Below the pieces are notes generated by a model. The model made no database searches, had not been told where the DNA came from, and saw nothing but the letters and a program-made list of their open reading frames with translations. From Opitutia bacterium (GTDB lineage: Bacteria; Verrucomicrobiota; Verrucomicrobiia; Opitutales; Opitutaceae): a stretch of 64,000 nt of DNA. Positions 54,423-64,000 of this stretch are shown here, piece by piece; position 1 is the stretch's first letter, and each line of letters opens with the position of its first letter. The stretch is from contig CANHJG010000007.1 in the NCBI GenBank assembly GCA_947461205.1, positions 1 through 64,000 on the forward strand, in the 5' to 3' direction. The position numbers were made by a program, and so were the translations under genes.

Positions 54423-55295
54423 TTACTTTTTCTTGGCCTGGCGGGCGAGCTTGGCGGCGTTCCGCCGTTTAATGGTGCCGATGTTTTTTTCGACCGCCTC
54501 AAGATACCGATTGGGCCCGTGGGGGAAGGGGCGGGCGAGGAAGCGGTAGCTGGCCTGAAAATCGTTCTCCAGTTTTGGCAGCACAAACTTTTGCCAAAAC
54601 ATCGGGGTGCGCTCCGCGACCTCCGACACCGACTTGAAAGCGCGACGGGACGGCGGCAGATGAATGAAGTCGTCGGATTCCTTGAACTCGTGGTACAAGA
54701 TTTCGAGTTCGTCGGGATAGTCGGCGGCCGCCATCTGGCCGAGATAGTCGGCGGTGGCGAGCGCGCAGCCGAGGATGCGTTCGAACGGTTCCCGGAATTT
54801 GAGCTGGTTGATTTCGTTGCTCGGACCGGTGCAATTGATGGCGCCCAGCACAGCCTCCACTTCGTAATCGTTGGCCCCAAGCGTCGGCAGATAGGCGGCG
54901 GCGAAGGCGCAACTCCGCAGGACGTGGCAGAAGGTGTATTTCGCGCCCGTGCCCTCGGTGTCGGAGCGGAGCTTCAGGTAGCCGGCGTCGTGGAGGAGCA
55001 CGGCCGACATTCCGAGTTCGAACTGTCGGGCGTTGAGACGGGGCTCGACCCCGGCGATGTGGCGCCCCTCCAGCAGCAGAACCATGCACACGGTGGCCTG
55101 CAACGTGTGCTCAAGGTCGTGATAGCGGACATCCACGGCGGCATAATCGGGGTGCTTTCCGGAAAACCATCTCTCCATATCCTTGAAAATCGTGTGGAGC
55201 CACACGAGACTCGCGCCGGGATACATCGCGGCAAATTTCCTTTCAACAAACGCGGCAGCCGCTGGGGCGCTCCGGGTGTCAACGGGAGGAAACAT
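54423..55295 (-). CDS. HD-domain protein (predicted phosphodiesterase-like)
   Basis: The 290-residue product starts [20 protein letters not shown] and has an HD-type metal site: [20 protein letters not shown] (first His residues), [20 protein letters not shown] (HD pair), and a later helix [20 protein letters not shown] with Asp. The YHxxxH and HDxGY pattern resembles the eukaryotic-type cyclic nucleotide phosphodiesterase branch of the HD superfamily. Substrate is unknown. ATG 55295 is preferred over a TTG at 55301. It is immediately upstream of comM on the same strand (37 bases apart) and divergent from coaE. Confidence 0.88.
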   Translation of the reverse strand: MFPPVDTRSAPAAAAFVERKFAAMYPGASLVWLHTIFKDMERWFSGKHPDYAAVDVRYHDLEHTLQATVCMVLLLEGRHIAGVEPRLNARQFELGMSAVLLHDAGYLKLRSDTEGTGAKYTFCHVLRSCAFAAAYLPTLGANDYEVEAVLGAINCTGPSNEINQLKFREPFERILGCALATADYLGQMAAADYPDELEILYHEFKESDDFIHLPPSRRAFKSVSEVAERTPMFWQKFVLPKLENDFQASYRFLARPFPHGPNRYLEAVEKNIGTIKRRNAAKLARQAKKK

Positions 55296-55423
55296 GGACA
55301 AGGCGTGACGAATGTTTTTTTGGAAGGCGGAGCGCCGGCTGAGGTGGCCCCAGGAGGATCGCAGGAAATTAAGAATTTGCCGACAGGCGGAGCAAGTTTA
55401 AAGCTCGGATCTGATTTTCTCTT

Positions 55424-56008
55424 ATGATCGCTGGAATTACGGGCGGGATGGGTTGCGGCAAATCAACGGTGGGTCGGCTTTTCGAGCAACGGGGTTTTCG
55501 CCGCCTCGATTCCGACGCGCTGGTGCGCGACCGGGTGTTGACTGCGCCCGAGGTCGTCGCGGCGCTGCGCGGGCGTTATGGCACTGGCGTGCTGTGCCCG
55601 GACGGGACGGTGGACCGGGTGGCGCTGGCGGAGCGGGTGTTTTCCAGCGAGGAGGAGCGGCAGTGGCTGGAGGCCATGACTCATCCGCGCGTGTTCGCCC
55701 TCTGGCGGGAAGCGCTGGCGGCCCGGCCGGCGGAGCGGTGGGTGGTGGAGGTCCCGCTGTTGTTCGAGAAAGCGTTGGAGAATTGGTTTGATTTCACCGT
55801 ATGCGTCGCGTGTGCTCCCGCCCAGCAACTTGCCCGACTGGAGCAACGCGGTCTGCCGCGCGGGCTCGCCGGGCAGCGAATCTTAACGCAACTGCCACAG
55901 GAGCGGAAAATCGAGCGGTCCGACTTTGTCTTATGGAATGAGGGTTCGCCCGATTTTCTGGAGGCTCAGGTCGAGCACTTGATCCAAGCTCTCGCCGGAC
56001 AGTCTTGA
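55424..56008 (+). CDS. coaE: Dephospho-CoA kinase
   Basis: The 194-residue product has the P-loop IAGITGGMGCGKSTVGRLFE, FRRLDSDALVRDRVLTAPEV (substrate Asp), ITHPRV-type region LEAMTHPRVFALWREAL, and VVEVPLLFEKALENWFDFTV with the family motif. It phosphorylates dephospho-CoA to CoA, the last step of CoA synthesis, in the cytoplasm. Length matches CoaE. The first ATG of the frame is used. It lies 65 bases upstream of rho on the same strand and may be co-transcribed with it. Confidence 0.96.
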   Translation: MIAGITGGMGCGKSTVGRLFEQRGFRRLDSDALVRDRVLTAPEVVAALRGRYGTGVLCPDGTVDRVALAERVFSSEEERQWLEAMTHPRVFALWREALAARPAERWVVEVPLLFEKALENWFDFTVCVACAPAQQLARLEQRGLPRGLAGQRILTQLPQERKIERSDFVLWNEGSPDFLEAQVEHLIQALAGQS

Positions 56009-56072
56009 AACCTCCTCCTGCGCCGCGCGTCTGACGCTCGGGCGCCCGCCGTCTCTCTCTCCCGAACCCTTC

Positions 56073-58187
56073 ATGGCCCTTCCTCCCAAATCCGACGACA
56101 CTTCGCCGTCTGCCAGCTCTGCTGGCGAAACCAAGAAAACGCGCCGACCGAGCGCTCCCCGTGCGCGCAAGCCCAAGGCCGAAAAGGCCGAGAAAGCGGC
56201 CAAGCCCGAAAAAGCGCCCAAAGCGGTCAAGGCCGGCGCGCCCGAGCGCGCCGAACGGCCCCTGCCCACGGCGGCGCAGTCGACGCCCGAATTTCGTTTT
56301 GAAGCGCCGGTCCCTGCTCCCGTTCCCGCGCCGGCGCCCGCTCCATTCCGGGCCGCGCCGGCGGCTCCGGCGCCGGCTTCCCTGCCGCCCGAGTCGCGCG
56401 AACGCACCCCTGAAACGGCCGATCGCTCCGACCGCGAGCCATCAGCCGATCGCAGTGATCGTGGCGAGCGCCCGGGTTTTGTTCCCACCTCACAGCAGGG
56501 TGGGGCGGGGCAGCCGGCGCCCGTTGCGCCCTCGACAGCTCCGGCTCCGTCGCCGAGCGGCGGCCCGGGCAGCGTCGGCGGTGGTGGCGGGGGTCAACTC
56601 CCACACCAGGGCGGCGGCGGTGGGGGCGGTCGCGGCGAATGGCAGGATCGCGGCGGCGGTGGCGGCGGTGGACGCGATTTTTGGAAGCAAGGTAAGCGCA
56701 AACGCGGTCGCCATGGCGGCGGCGGTGGGGGGTGGCAACCAGGCGGTGGCGGCGGTGGCAATGCGCCGGGCGGCGGTGGCGCTCCCTATGCCCGCGAGCC
56801 CCTTCCTCTCCAGCCGCCGCCGCCGAGCAACACTCCGGTTTTCGGCGATCTGCCGAATCCTTCGCGGTTCAACGACCTGGCCGCGCTCGACGCACTCGCG
56901 AAAGGACTCTCCTCCGGCCTCGGCGACACGCTCTGGATCAATGAACTCTACGCGCTGCCGTTGGGCGAGCTCACGGCCTTCGCCCGAAGCTTCGGCGTCA
57001 CTTTTGAGGGCGCCCCACATCGCCGGCAACTGCTGGCGCAGATCTTCACGACCGCCGCGGCCAACCAGCGCCGGATCTGTGACCGCGGCTATATCGACAT
57101 GACCGACCGGGGGGCGTTCGTCGTCCACGTGCACGTCAACTACCGCCTCTATCCGGAGGACGCCTATCTGCCCGAGAGCCTGATCAAGCGCTACGGCTTG
57201 AAGCGCGGCCACAAGGTCGAGGTCATTCTGCAGGCCCCGCAACCCGGCGAGCGTTGCCCGTCGGTCGTCGGCGTCGTGTCGGTGATGGACGGCGATCCCG
57301 AAAAGATCGCCAACGTCATGCCGTTCGAAGAACTCGTTCCGTATTATCCGCTCAAGCGAATCTTGCTCGAGTCCGAGGAAATCCATCCGAAAGACGTCTC
57401 GATGCGCGCCGTGGACATTCTTACGCCCATCGGATTCGGCCAGCGCGGGCTCATCGTGGCGCCGCCGCGCACCGGCAAAACCGTGCTGCTGCAAAACATC
57501 GCGAACTCCATTTCGGCCAATAGCCCCGAGGTAAAGCTGATCCTCCTGCTGATCGACGAGCGGCCGGAAGAAGTCACTGACTTCAAGCGCCACACCAAGG
57601 GCGAGGTCGTCTCCTCGACCTTCGACGAGACGCCCGAGAGCCACATCCACTGCGCCGAAATGGTCATCGAGATCTGTCGGCGCCGCGTCGAGCAGGGCGA
57701 GCACGTCGTCATTCTGCTCGATTCTATCACGCGTCTCGCCCGCGCCTACAACGCGCTTACCGGCAACCAGGGCAAGACCATGTCCGGCGGCCTCGAGTCC
57801 AACGCGCTCCAGAAGCCCAAACGCTTCTTCGGCTCCGCGCGCAATATCGAGGGCGGCGGCAGTCTCACGATCATCGCCAGCGCACTGATCGACACCGGTT
57901 CCCGCATGGACGAGATCATCTTCGAGGAATTCAAGGGCACGGGCAACAGCGAGCTCCACCTCGACCGCGGACTCGTCGAACGCCGCATTTTCCCGGCGAT
58001 CAACATCGACCGCTCCGGCACGCGCAAAGAGGAGCTGATTTATCACCCCGATGAGCTGCAGCGCATCTACGGCCTGCGCCGGGCCATGCAGGGCTTGGGT
58101 CCGATTGAGTCGATGGAGATGCTCATCACCCGGCTCAAAAAGACGAAGTCCAACGCCGAGTTCCTCCTCAGCCTCGCCCGCCAATAA
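56073..58187 (+). CDS. rho: Transcription termination factor Rho with long low-complexity N-terminal extension
   Basis: The 704-residue product has about 265 residues that are not found in Escherichia coli Rho: a Lys/Ala/Pro-rich stretch (KPKAEKAEKAAKPEKAPKAV), a Pro/Ala stretch (APVPAPVPAPAPAPFRAAPA) and a Gly-rich segment (about residues 165-255) rich in GGGGG and Arg-Gly motifs. The Rho core follows: the N-terminal helical part SRFNDLAALDALAKGLSSG, an RNA-binding domain (GAFVVHVHVNYRLYPEDAYL), then Walker A RGLIVAPPRTGKTVLLQNIA near residue 463, KLILLLIDERPEEVTDFKRH (Walker B region), and DSITRLARAYNALTGNQGKT (Q/R loops). The core is standard; the RNA-binding domain lacks the usual G-x-L-R-F start. 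Rho ends transcription at untranslated RNA. It is 15 bases upstream of pilB. Confidence 0.96.
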   Translation: MALPPKSDDTSPSASSAGETKKTRRPSAPRARKPKAEKAEKAAKPEKAPKAVKAGAPERAERPLPTAAQSTPEFRFEAPVPAPVPAPAPAPFRAAPAAPAPASLPPESRERTPETADRSDREPSADRSDRGERPGFVPTSQQGGAGQPAPVAPSTAPAPSPSGGPGSVGGGGGGQLPHQGGGGGGGRGEWQDRGGGGGGGRDFWKQGKRKRGRHGGGGGGWQPGGGGGGNAPGGGGAPYAREPLPLQPPPPSNTPVFGDLPNPSRFNDLAALDALAKGLSSGLGDTLWINELYALPLGELTAFARSFGVTFEGAPHRRQLLAQIFTTAAANQRRICDRGYIDMTDRGAFVVHVHVNYRLYPEDAYLPESLIKRYGLKRGHKVEVILQAPQPGERCPSVVGVVSVMDGDPEKIANVMPFEELVPYYPLKRILLESEEIHPKDVSMRAVDILTPIGFGQRGLIVAPPRTGKTVLLQNIANSISANSPEVKLILLLIDERPEEVTDFKRHTKGEVVSSTFDETPESHIHCAEMVIEICRRRVEQGEHVVILLDSITRLARAYNALTGNQGKTMSGGLESNALQKPKRFFGSARNIEGGGSLTIIASALIDTGSRMDEIIFEEFKGTGNSELHLDRGLVERRIFPAINIDRSGTRKEELIYHPDELQRIYGLRRAMQGLGPIESMEMLITRLKKTKSNAEFLLSLARQ

Positions 58188-58202
58188 CCTGCCGTCCGCG
58201 CG

Positions 58203-59972
58203 ATGACCCCGATTACCCCTGCTTCCGCGACCCCGACCGCGGCCGATGATTTCGTCATTCAGTTGGCGCTCGACCGCGGTTTGCTCAGTTCCGTGCAGGT
58301 AGCCGCCGCGCGCGCGCTGATCGCCCGGCACACGGATCTCACCGTCTCCGCGCCGCGGTTGCTCGACACGTTGGTGGGCCAGGGGGCGCTGAACTCCCGG
58401 CGTGTGGCCGAGCTGTTGGCCGCCGAGTTCGGGATGCCGATGGCGCCGGACATGTCGGCCATCCGGGTGACGGGCGACACGCTCGAGCTCGTCCCTCGTG
58501 CGGTGGCCGCCCGCTATCGGTTGGTGCCGCTGCATCGCGAGGGCAACACGCTGCAGGTCGCGATCGCCGACCCGCTCGACACCGACGGCATCGACGCCCT
58601 GGGGCACATCGTGAAACTGACCATCGAGCCCGTCGTCGCGACGGCCGAGGAAATCACGGAGGCGATCAACCGCTTTTACGGCAAGGACGCGAACTCCATC
58701 GACGACTTGCTCAACGATCTGGCGGTGACCGGCGGCGGCGGCGATGCTTCCGCGGTGACGACGGAGGCCAGCTCGGCGGGCAACGTGAGCAACACGGAGG
58801 CCGACGGTCCGATCATCAAGCTGGTTCACCAGATCATGTTTGAGGCGATCCAGCGCCGCGCCTCGGACATTCACCTGGAGCCGTTGGAGAAACGTTTCCG
58901 CGTGCGCTACCGCATCGACGGCGTGTTGCTCGAAGTCGAAAATCCGCCGAAGCGCCTCCAGCTCTCCATTATCTCGCGGCTGAAAATCATGGCGAACATC
59001 TCGATCGCCGAGAAACGTATCCCGCAGGACGGACGTATCCAGATTTCAGTCGGGGGTAAGCAGCTCGACCTGCGGGTCTCCTCGCTGCCGACCGCGCACG
59101 GCGAAAGCATCGTGATGCGTATTCTCGACAAGGAGGGGCTCACCCTCGGTCTGCCGGAGCTGGGCTTTTTCCGCGACGATGCCGCGACGTTTGAGCGACT
59201 CATCACCTTGCCCGACGGCATTCTGCTGGTCACGGGGCCGACCGGCTCCGGCAAGACGACCACGCTTTACGGTTGTCTGCATTTCATCAACAAGCCCGAC
59301 CGCAAAATCATCACGGTCGAGGACCCGGTCGAGTATCAGCTCAACGGCATCAACCAGGTCCCCGTGCGTCATGATGTCGGCATGACCTTCGCCTCGGCGC
59401 TGCGCGCCATGCTGCGGCAGGCACCGAATATCGTGATGGTGGGGGAAATTCGCGATCTGGAGACGGCCGAAATCGCGATCAACGCATCGCTCACCGGCCA
59501 CATGGTATTCTCCACGCTGCACACGAACGACGCGCCCGGGGCGATTACGCGTCTGATCGACATCGGGGTAAAACCGTTTCTGGTTTCGACCTCGTTGCGC
59601 TGCGCGATGGCCCAGCGCCTCGTCCGGAAGATCTGCGCGAAGTGCAAACGCCCGATGACGCCGACGGCCCAGGAACTGCGCTCGCTCAACATCAATCCTG
59701 CGCAGGCCGCCACGGCGACCTTTGCGAAAGGCGACGGCTGCTCGTCCTGCAACGCCACGGGCTACCGGGGGCGCATGGGGATCTTTGAGATTTTCGTGAT
59801 CAACGAGGAAATTCAGAAGATGATCTACGAGGGGGCCGGCGGCGCGAAGCTGCGCGACAAGGCTCGGACGAACGGTATGCGCACGATGCGCGAGGACGGC
59901 ACGCGCAAGGTCACCGCCGGTTTGACGACCATCGAGGAGGTCGTCTCGATCACGGTCGGCGACGCCAGCTAG
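58203..59972 (+). CDS. pilB: Type IV pilus assembly/type II secretion ATPase (GspE/PilB family), first copy
   Basis: The 589-residue product has an N-terminal GspE-type MshEN domain ([40 protein letters not shown]), then the ATPase core: [20 protein letters not shown] (Walker A), [20 protein letters not shown] (Walker B, Asp box), [20 protein letters not shown], and a zinc site with two Cys pairs ([10 protein letters not shown] and [20 protein letters not shown]). The arrangement is typical of extension ATPases of type IV pili or type II secretion. It is a cytoplasmic hexamer that powers pilin polymerisation. It lies 15 bases after rho and 23 bases before pilT. Confidence 0.94.
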   Translation: MTPITPASATPTAADDFVIQLALDRGLLSSVQVAAARALIARHTDLTVSAPRLLDTLVGQGALNSRRVAELLAAEFGMPMAPDMSAIRVTGDTLELVPRAVAARYRLVPLHREGNTLQVAIADPLDTDGIDALGHIVKLTIEPVVATAEEITEAINRFYGKDANSIDDLLNDLAVTGGGGDASAVTTEASSAGNVSNTEADGPIIKLVHQIMFEAIQRRASDIHLEPLEKRFRVRYRIDGVLLEVENPPKRLQLSIISRLKIMANISIAEKRIPQDGRIQISVGGKQLDLRVSSLPTAHGESIVMRILDKEGLTLGLPELGFFRDDAATFERLITLPDGILLVTGPTGSGKTTTLYGCLHFINKPDRKIITVEDPVEYQLNGINQVPVRHDVGMTFASALRAMLRQAPNIVMVGEIRDLETAEIAINASLTGHMVFSTLHTNDAPGAITRLIDIGVKPFLVSTSLRCAMAQRLVRKICAKCKRPMTPTAQELRSLNINPAQAATATFAKGDGCSSCNATGYRGRMGIFEIFVINEEIQKMIYEGAGGAKLRDKARTNGMRTMREDGTRKVTAGLTTIEEVVSITVGDAS

Positions 59973-59995
59973 CCCCCCATCAGCCCCCGCACCCC

Positions 59996-61078
59996 ATGAG
60001 CTATGAAATGAACGACCTGCTTGATCTGATGGTGGATCAGGGAGCTTCCGACCTCCACCTCCAAGTTGGACAGCCGCCCACGCTGCGGCTCAGCGGCAGT
60101 ATGACGCCGATCGACGGTCCGCCGCTCACACCCGACGACACGGAGAAACTCATGCAGTCCATCACGCCCGATGTCCACGTCAGCAGCGTGAAGCTCAACG
60201 GCGGCGCTGACTTCGGTTTCGCGTTCGGCGAGAAGGCCCGTTTCCGCGTGTCGGTGATGAAATCGAAGTCCAACTACGGCATGGTGCTGCGCCAGATTCC
60301 CTCCAAGATGTTTGGGCTGCGCGATATCGGCCTGCCGGACAAGATCCGCGAACTGCTCTACCGGCCGCGGGGCCTGATTCTCGTCACGGGTCCAACCGGT
60401 TCCGGTAAATCCACTACACTCGCGTCGATGGTCAATTACATCAACGAGACACGCGACGGCCACATCATCACCATCGAAGATCCGATCGAATATTATCACG
60501 GACACAAGCGCTGCATCGTCATGCAGCGCGAGGTCCACGTCGATGTGCCGAGTTTTTCCGAAGCGATCCGGCGCGCGCTCCGGCAGGATCCGGATGTCAT
60601 CCTCGTCGGCGAAATGCGCGACCTCGAGACGATCGAGGCCGCCATTAGCGCCGCCGAGACGGGTCACTTGGTTTTCGGCACGCTGCACACCAGCAGCGCG
60701 GCGAAGACGGTCGACCGCATCGTCGACGCGTTTCCCGCGAATATGAAGGAAATGATCCGCACCCAGCTCGCTTCGTCCCTCGTTGCCGTTATCTCCCAGG
60801 TGCTCTGCAAAAAAATCGGCGGCGGCCGCATCGCCGCCTACGAGATCATGGTCAATACGACGTCGATCGCATCGCTCATCCGCGAAAATAAGACCTTCCG
60901 CATCATGTCGGACATCCAGACGGGCGCGCACCTCGGGATGATCACGCTCGACACGCACCTCATGAGCCTGGTCAACCGCGAGCTGGTCTCGCCCGACGAA
61001 GCGCTCGAAAAAGCGCAGGACCCGAATCTCATGCGTGAGAACTTCCTCAAGATGGGCCTGAAGCTCCGTGAGGTTTGA
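59996..61078 (+). CDS. pilT: Type IV pilus retraction ATPase (PilT family)
   Basis: The 360-residue product opens [20 protein letters not shown] and [20 protein letters not shown] (PAS-like N-terminal domain), then [20 protein letters not shown] (Walker A), [20 protein letters not shown] (Asp box), [20 protein letters not shown] (Walker B), [20 protein letters not shown] (His box), and a C-terminal [20 protein letters not shown] in place of the canonical AIRNLIRE motif. PilT depolymerises the pilus and drives twitching and DNA uptake. Length fits PilT (about 345-380 residues). It is flanked by two extension-type ATPase genes. Confidence 0.94.
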   Translation: MSYEMNDLLDLMVDQGASDLHLQVGQPPTLRLSGSMTPIDGPPLTPDDTEKLMQSITPDVHVSSVKLNGGADFGFAFGEKARFRVSVMKSKSNYGMVLRQIPSKMFGLRDIGLPDKIRELLYRPRGLILVTGPTGSGKSTTLASMVNYINETRDGHIITIEDPIEYYHGHKRCIVMQREVHVDVPSFSEAIRRALRQDPDVILVGEMRDLETIEAAISAAETGHLVFGTLHTSSAAKTVDRIVDAFPANMKEMIRTQLASSLVAVISQVLCKKIGGGRIAAYEIMVNTTSIASLIRENKTFRIMSDIQTGAHLGMITLDTHLMSLVNRELVSPDEALEKAQDPNLMRENFLKMGLKLREV

Positions 61079-61109
61079 TCCCGCCCGCCCCCAACCGCCG
61101 CCCTGCCTG

Positions 61110-62801
61110 ATGTTCCCCAGCCACAGTCCAGCCATCTTCGAGTTCCTGAAAGAGCACCGGCTCGTCGATCCGGCGCAGCTCGACGAGCTCAACGAGGAGC
61201 ACAAAGCCACCGGCAAACCGCTGGCCGACGTGGTCGTCGACCTCGGCATCATCGAGAAATCCGTGCTGCTCCACCGGATCGCGGAACACCTCGGCTACGA
61301 CTATCTCTCGGAGTTGCCCGTGCAGTTTCCGGGCGAGGCCATCGCGGCACTGACCGGCAAGCTCGCGCGCGACTACGGCGTGATGCCGCTCAGTGCCGAC
61401 GGGCAGAACATCGACCTCCTCGTCAGCGATCCTTTCAACACCCAGGCCATCGACGATCTGTCGTTTGCGCTTGGCCGCAACGTCCGGCTGTTTTTTGCCG
61501 ATCCCGACAAGATCGACGTGCAGATCAAGCAGCACTACGGGGAGGACGAGGCCAGCATCGACGACCTGCTGCAGGAAATCAGTTCGGGGAACCTCCCGAC
61601 CGACGGTCGCGCTCTCTCCGAGCGGGATATTGAGTCGATGGCCGAACAGACGCCGATCATCCGGTTCGTCAATCTCGTCATCGGGCAGGCGATCCGCGAC
61701 AAGGCGAGCGACATCCACTTCGAGCCCTTCGAGCATGAGTTCAAGATCCGCTACCGGATCGACGGTTCGCTCTACGAAATGGCACCGCCGCCCAAGGCGC
61801 TGTCCCTGCCGATCCTATCGCGCATCAAGGTCCTCGCGTCCCTTAATATCGCCGAACGCCGCATCCCCCAGGACGGCCGCATCAAGATCACCCTCGGCGG
61901 CCGACAGGTCGATCTGCGCGTATCGACGCTGCCGACGCAGTTCGGCGAGAGCGTGGTGCTCCGCGTGCTCGACCAAGCCGCGGTGCAGCTCGATATCACG
62001 CAGCTCGGCATGCCGCCGGACGTGTTCAACGGCATCCAAGAAATCGTCCGCCGGCCCAACGGCATCTTCATCGTCACGGGCCCGACTGGCTCCGGTAAGA
62101 CCACCACGCTTTACAGCGGGCTGCGCATTATCAACACGGCCGATCTCAAGCTCCTCACCGCCGAAGATCCCGTCGAGTATGAGATCGAGGGCATCATGCA
62201 GGTGCCGGTAAATCCGCTCGTCGGCCTGACGTTCGCCGCGGCCCTGCGCTCCTTCCTGCGGCAAGATCCCGACGTCATCATGGTCGGTGAGATCCGCGAT
62301 CTGGAGACCGCCCAGATTGCGATCCAGGCCTCGCTGACCGGTCACTTGGTGCTCTCCACGCTGCACACCAACGACTCCGCCGGCGCCGTTACGCGGCTGG
62401 TGGACATGGGGGTTGAGCCGTTCCTGATCGCTTCCTCCCTCGAGGCCGTGCTCGCCCAGCGACTCGTGCGCCGGGTCTGCGTCCAGTGCCGCACGCCCTA
62501 CACACCGCCGCCCGACCTTTTGAAACAGCTCAACATCGCCGCCAACAGCGTGGGCGACCGGCAGTTTTTCTACGGCAAGGGCTGTCCGGTGTGTTCCCAA
62601 TCCGGTTACCGTGGGCGCCTCGGCATCTACGAGTGGCTGCGCATGAGTGAGGCGCTCCGCGATCTCATCGGGCAGCGCGCGGCGACCTTGGTCATCCGGC
62701 AAAAGGCGATCGAGCAGGGGATGCGAACGCTCCGCGACGACGGACTGCGGGCCATTTTCGACGGACACACCTCCATCGAGGAAGTGATCAAATACACCTG
62801 A
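61110..62801 (+). CDS. Type IV pilus/type II secretion ATPase (GspE/PilB family), second copy
   Basis: The 563-residue product begins MFPSHSPAIFEFLKEHRLVD, with an N-terminal MshEN domain (LADVVVDLGIIEKSVLLHRI, LGYDYLSELPVQFPGEAIAA), then [20 protein letters not shown] (Walker A), [20 protein letters not shown] (Walker B), HLVLSTLHTNDSAGAVTRLV, and the Cys pairs VCVQCRTPYTP and GCPVCSQSGYRGRLGIYEWL. It parallels the first copy closely in the core but differs in the N-terminal half, so the two likely serve different machines (pilus extension and type II secretion). Start ATG 61110 was chosen; a GTG at 61068 overlapping the pilT stop is an alternative. Confidence 0.93.
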   Translation: MFPSHSPAIFEFLKEHRLVDPAQLDELNEEHKATGKPLADVVVDLGIIEKSVLLHRIAEHLGYDYLSELPVQFPGEAIAALTGKLARDYGVMPLSADGQNIDLLVSDPFNTQAIDDLSFALGRNVRLFFADPDKIDVQIKQHYGEDEASIDDLLQEISSGNLPTDGRALSERDIESMAEQTPIIRFVNLVIGQAIRDKASDIHFEPFEHEFKIRYRIDGSLYEMAPPPKALSLPILSRIKVLASLNIAERRIPQDGRIKITLGGRQVDLRVSTLPTQFGESVVLRVLDQAAVQLDITQLGMPPDVFNGIQEIVRRPNGIFIVTGPTGSGKTTTLYSGLRIINTADLKLLTAEDPVEYEIEGIMQVPVNPLVGLTFAAALRSFLRQDPDVIMVGEIRDLETAQIAIQASLTGHLVLSTLHTNDSAGAVTRLVDMGVEPFLIASSLEAVLAQRLVRRVCVQCRTPYTPPPDLLKQLNIAANSVGDRQFFYGKGCPVCSQSGYRGRLGIYEWLRMSEALRDLIGQRAATLVIRQKAIEQGMRTLRDDGLRAIFDGHTSIEEVIKYT

Positions 62802-62806
62802 CCCCC

Positions 62807-63991
62807 ATGGCCAAACTCTCCGTGCGCTCCGAGCCGGCGGCCCCTGTGCCCGCCACTTTCGCTGCCAAGGCGCCGCCTCGCGCCGCCGCGGCCTTTTCCG
62901 GCGGCGCCACGCCGTCCAGGAAGAAGCGCCGCCGGGGTTTCGGCAAACCGATCAATGCGAAAGGCGCCGCGGTGTTTACGCGCCAGCTCGCGACACTCGT
63001 CAAAGCCGGCATGCCGATTTTGCGCAGCCTCGAGGTCCTGGCCCGCCAGGAGAAGCGGCCCGCCTTCAAGCAGGTCCTCGAGAGCATCGCCGATACGATC
63101 CGCTCCGGCGGGAATTTTTCCGACGGTCTCGGCGCTAACGACCATGTGTTCGACCGCCTCTACATCAACATGGTCAAAGCCGGCGAGGCGGGCGGCGTCC
63201 TCCAGACGGTGCTCGAGCGCCTTTCGGTGTTTATGGAGAAGGCCCAGAAAATTCTCTCCAAGGTGAAGTCGGCGATGATCTACCCGGCCGTGATCGTCTC
63301 AGTGGCGACGGTGATCGTCTCGATCCTGATGATTTTCGTCGTGCCGAAATTCCAAGAGATTTTCACGGGACTGCTCAAGGGGCAGCCGCTGCCGTGGCTC
63401 ACCCAGCGCCTGCTCGACATCAGCAATTTCCTGAAGGACCACTACCCGATTGCGATCGGTGGCCTTGTGGCGGCCTATTTTGCCTTCAAGGTTTTCGGCA
63501 AAACCAACTTCGGCCGCCGGATCATCGATTGGCTGCTCATCCACCTGCCGGTCGTAGGCGATCTGTTTCTCAAGGCCTCCATCGCCCGGTTTACCCGCAC
63601 GTTTGGCACCCTCCTCGCGAGCGGCGTCCCGATCCTGCAGGCCCTCACCATCACCCGCGACACGAGCGGCAACGTCCATATCGCGAATGCGATCAATGTC
63701 GTCCATGACCGCGTCAAAGAGGGCGACAACGTGGCCAAGCCGCTCGAATCTACGCACATTTTCCCCGGGATGGTTACCAGCATGATCGAGGTCGGCGAGG
63801 AAACCGGCGCCTTAGCCGACATGCTCACGCGGATCGCCGACACCTACGACGAGGAGGTCGACAACGCCGTCGCCGGACTGACGTCCGTGATCGAGCCGAT
63901 TATGATCGTGTTCATGGCCGTGATGGTCGGAACGATCGTCATCGCGCTGTTCCTCCCGCTCGTCAGCATCATCCAAAACCTGAGCTCCTGA
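62807..63991 (+). CDS. pilC: Type IV pilus/type II secretion inner-membrane platform protein (PilC/GspF family)
   Basis: The 394-residue product begins MAKLSVRSEPAAPVPATFAA with a basic Pro/Ala-rich N-terminus, followed by two T2SSF domains. Domain one has VFTRQLATLVKAGMPILRSL and GVLQTVLERLSVFMEKAQKI; a membrane segment follows (YPAVIVSVATVIVSILMIFV). Domain two has ASIARFTRTFGTLLASGVPI, GMVTSMIEVGEETGALADML, and a last membrane helix (IMIVFMAVMVGTIVIALFLP). It anchors the ATPase to the inner membrane in pilus or secretion machines. It is five bases downstream of the second ATPase gene, which it most likely serves. The downstream partner genes fall outside the window. Confidence 0.95.
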   Translation: MAKLSVRSEPAAPVPATFAAKAPPRAAAAFSGGATPSRKKRRRGFGKPINAKGAAVFTRQLATLVKAGMPILRSLEVLARQEKRPAFKQVLESIADTIRSGGNFSDGLGANDHVFDRLYINMVKAGEAGGVLQTVLERLSVFMEKAQKILSKVKSAMIYPAVIVSVATVIVSILMIFVVPKFQEIFTGLLKGQPLPWLTQRLLDISNFLKDHYPIAIGGLVAAYFAFKVFGKTNFGRRIIDWLLIHLPVVGDLFLKASIARFTRTFGTLLASGVPILQALTITRDTSGNVHIANAINVVHDRVKEGDNVAKPLESTHIFPGMVTSMIEVGEETGALADMLTRIADTYDEEVDNAVAGLTSVIEPIMIVFMAVMVGTIVIALFLPLVSIIQNLSS

Positions 63992-64000
63992 GTGGTGCGC

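Noticed and set aside
56490-58874. Minus-strand frame of 794 codons over rho and pilB
   Set aside because: Antisense shadow with His/Arg/Asp-rich noise.

Overview
The window is GC-rich bacterial chromosome with long Ala/Pro/Arg-rich spacers. Gene content suggests Verrucomicrobiota, most likely an Opitutaceae-like member: a PL10-type pectate lyase, a BNR-repeat lyase-like protein next to two Cys-type sulfatases, a monomeric NADP isocitrate dehydrogenase, a Rho factor with a very long low-complexity N-terminus, Gfo/Idh/MocA and cytochrome c-PQQ sugar dehydrogenase enzymes, and a type IV pilus ATPase cluster. The assignment is inference from gene content; there is no rRNA or other phylogenetic marker test here. 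I saw no insertion sequence, phage, CRISPR array or complete tRNA/rRNA gene.

Layout. 1-10.9 kb: a tiny membrane protein, a frameshifted PAP2 phosphatase, an ABC exporter, a rhodanese-type sulfurtransferase, a PhnA-like protein, an esterase-like secreted hydrolase, an OPT transporter and an HD protein, with several eroded genes in the spacers. 11-23.2 kb: lipoprotein, cupin, MFS transporter, redoxin, pseudouridine synthase, DTW-domain tRNA enzyme, M20 peptidase, secreted GH-like protein and SGNH hydrolase, again with eroded genes (zwf, an alpha/beta hydrolase, an S9 peptidase). 23.4-30 kb: M50 protease, DUF1801 protein, HigBA toxin-antitoxin pair, isocitrate dehydrogenase and an Lgt-like membrane protein. 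30-39.3 kb: metallo-beta-lactamase-fold hydrolase, pectate lyase, double cupin, a split spermidine-synthase-like pair, xylulokinase and a Tat-exported oxidoreductase. 39.3-43.3 kb: a large secreted amidase with Ig/FN3-like repeats and an anchored Pro-rich protein. 43.7-52.7 kb: a tightly packed same-strand set (BNR protein, sulfatase, unknown helical protein, sulfatase, cytochrome c-PQQ dehydrogenase, aldose epimerase) that looks like a secreted pathway for a sulfated polysaccharide. 52.8-64 kb: housekeeping block with ComM-like ATPase, HD protein, coaE, rho, and pilB-pilT-pilB-pilC.

The main unexpected observation is the state of the spacers. Read in all frames they contain recognisable but broken genes: a luciferase-like flavin oxidoreductase, tandem DUF3471 domains, a VOC/glyoxalase protein, glucose-6-phosphate dehydrogenase, an S9 peptidase, an alpha/beta hydrolase, a PAP2 phosphatase and a small membrane protein. 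Lesions range from a single homopolymer slip to multiple stops and frameshifts. Intact genes lie between them, so this is gene-by-gene erosion rather than one deleted island.

The best candidate for an undescribed functional system is the 43.7-52.7 kb lyase-sulfatase-dehydrogenase locus. It couples a presumed depolymerising lyase and two sulfatases with a heme-bearing PQQ-type sugar dehydrogenase and a mutarotase, which would allow released sugars to be oxidised outside the cytoplasm.
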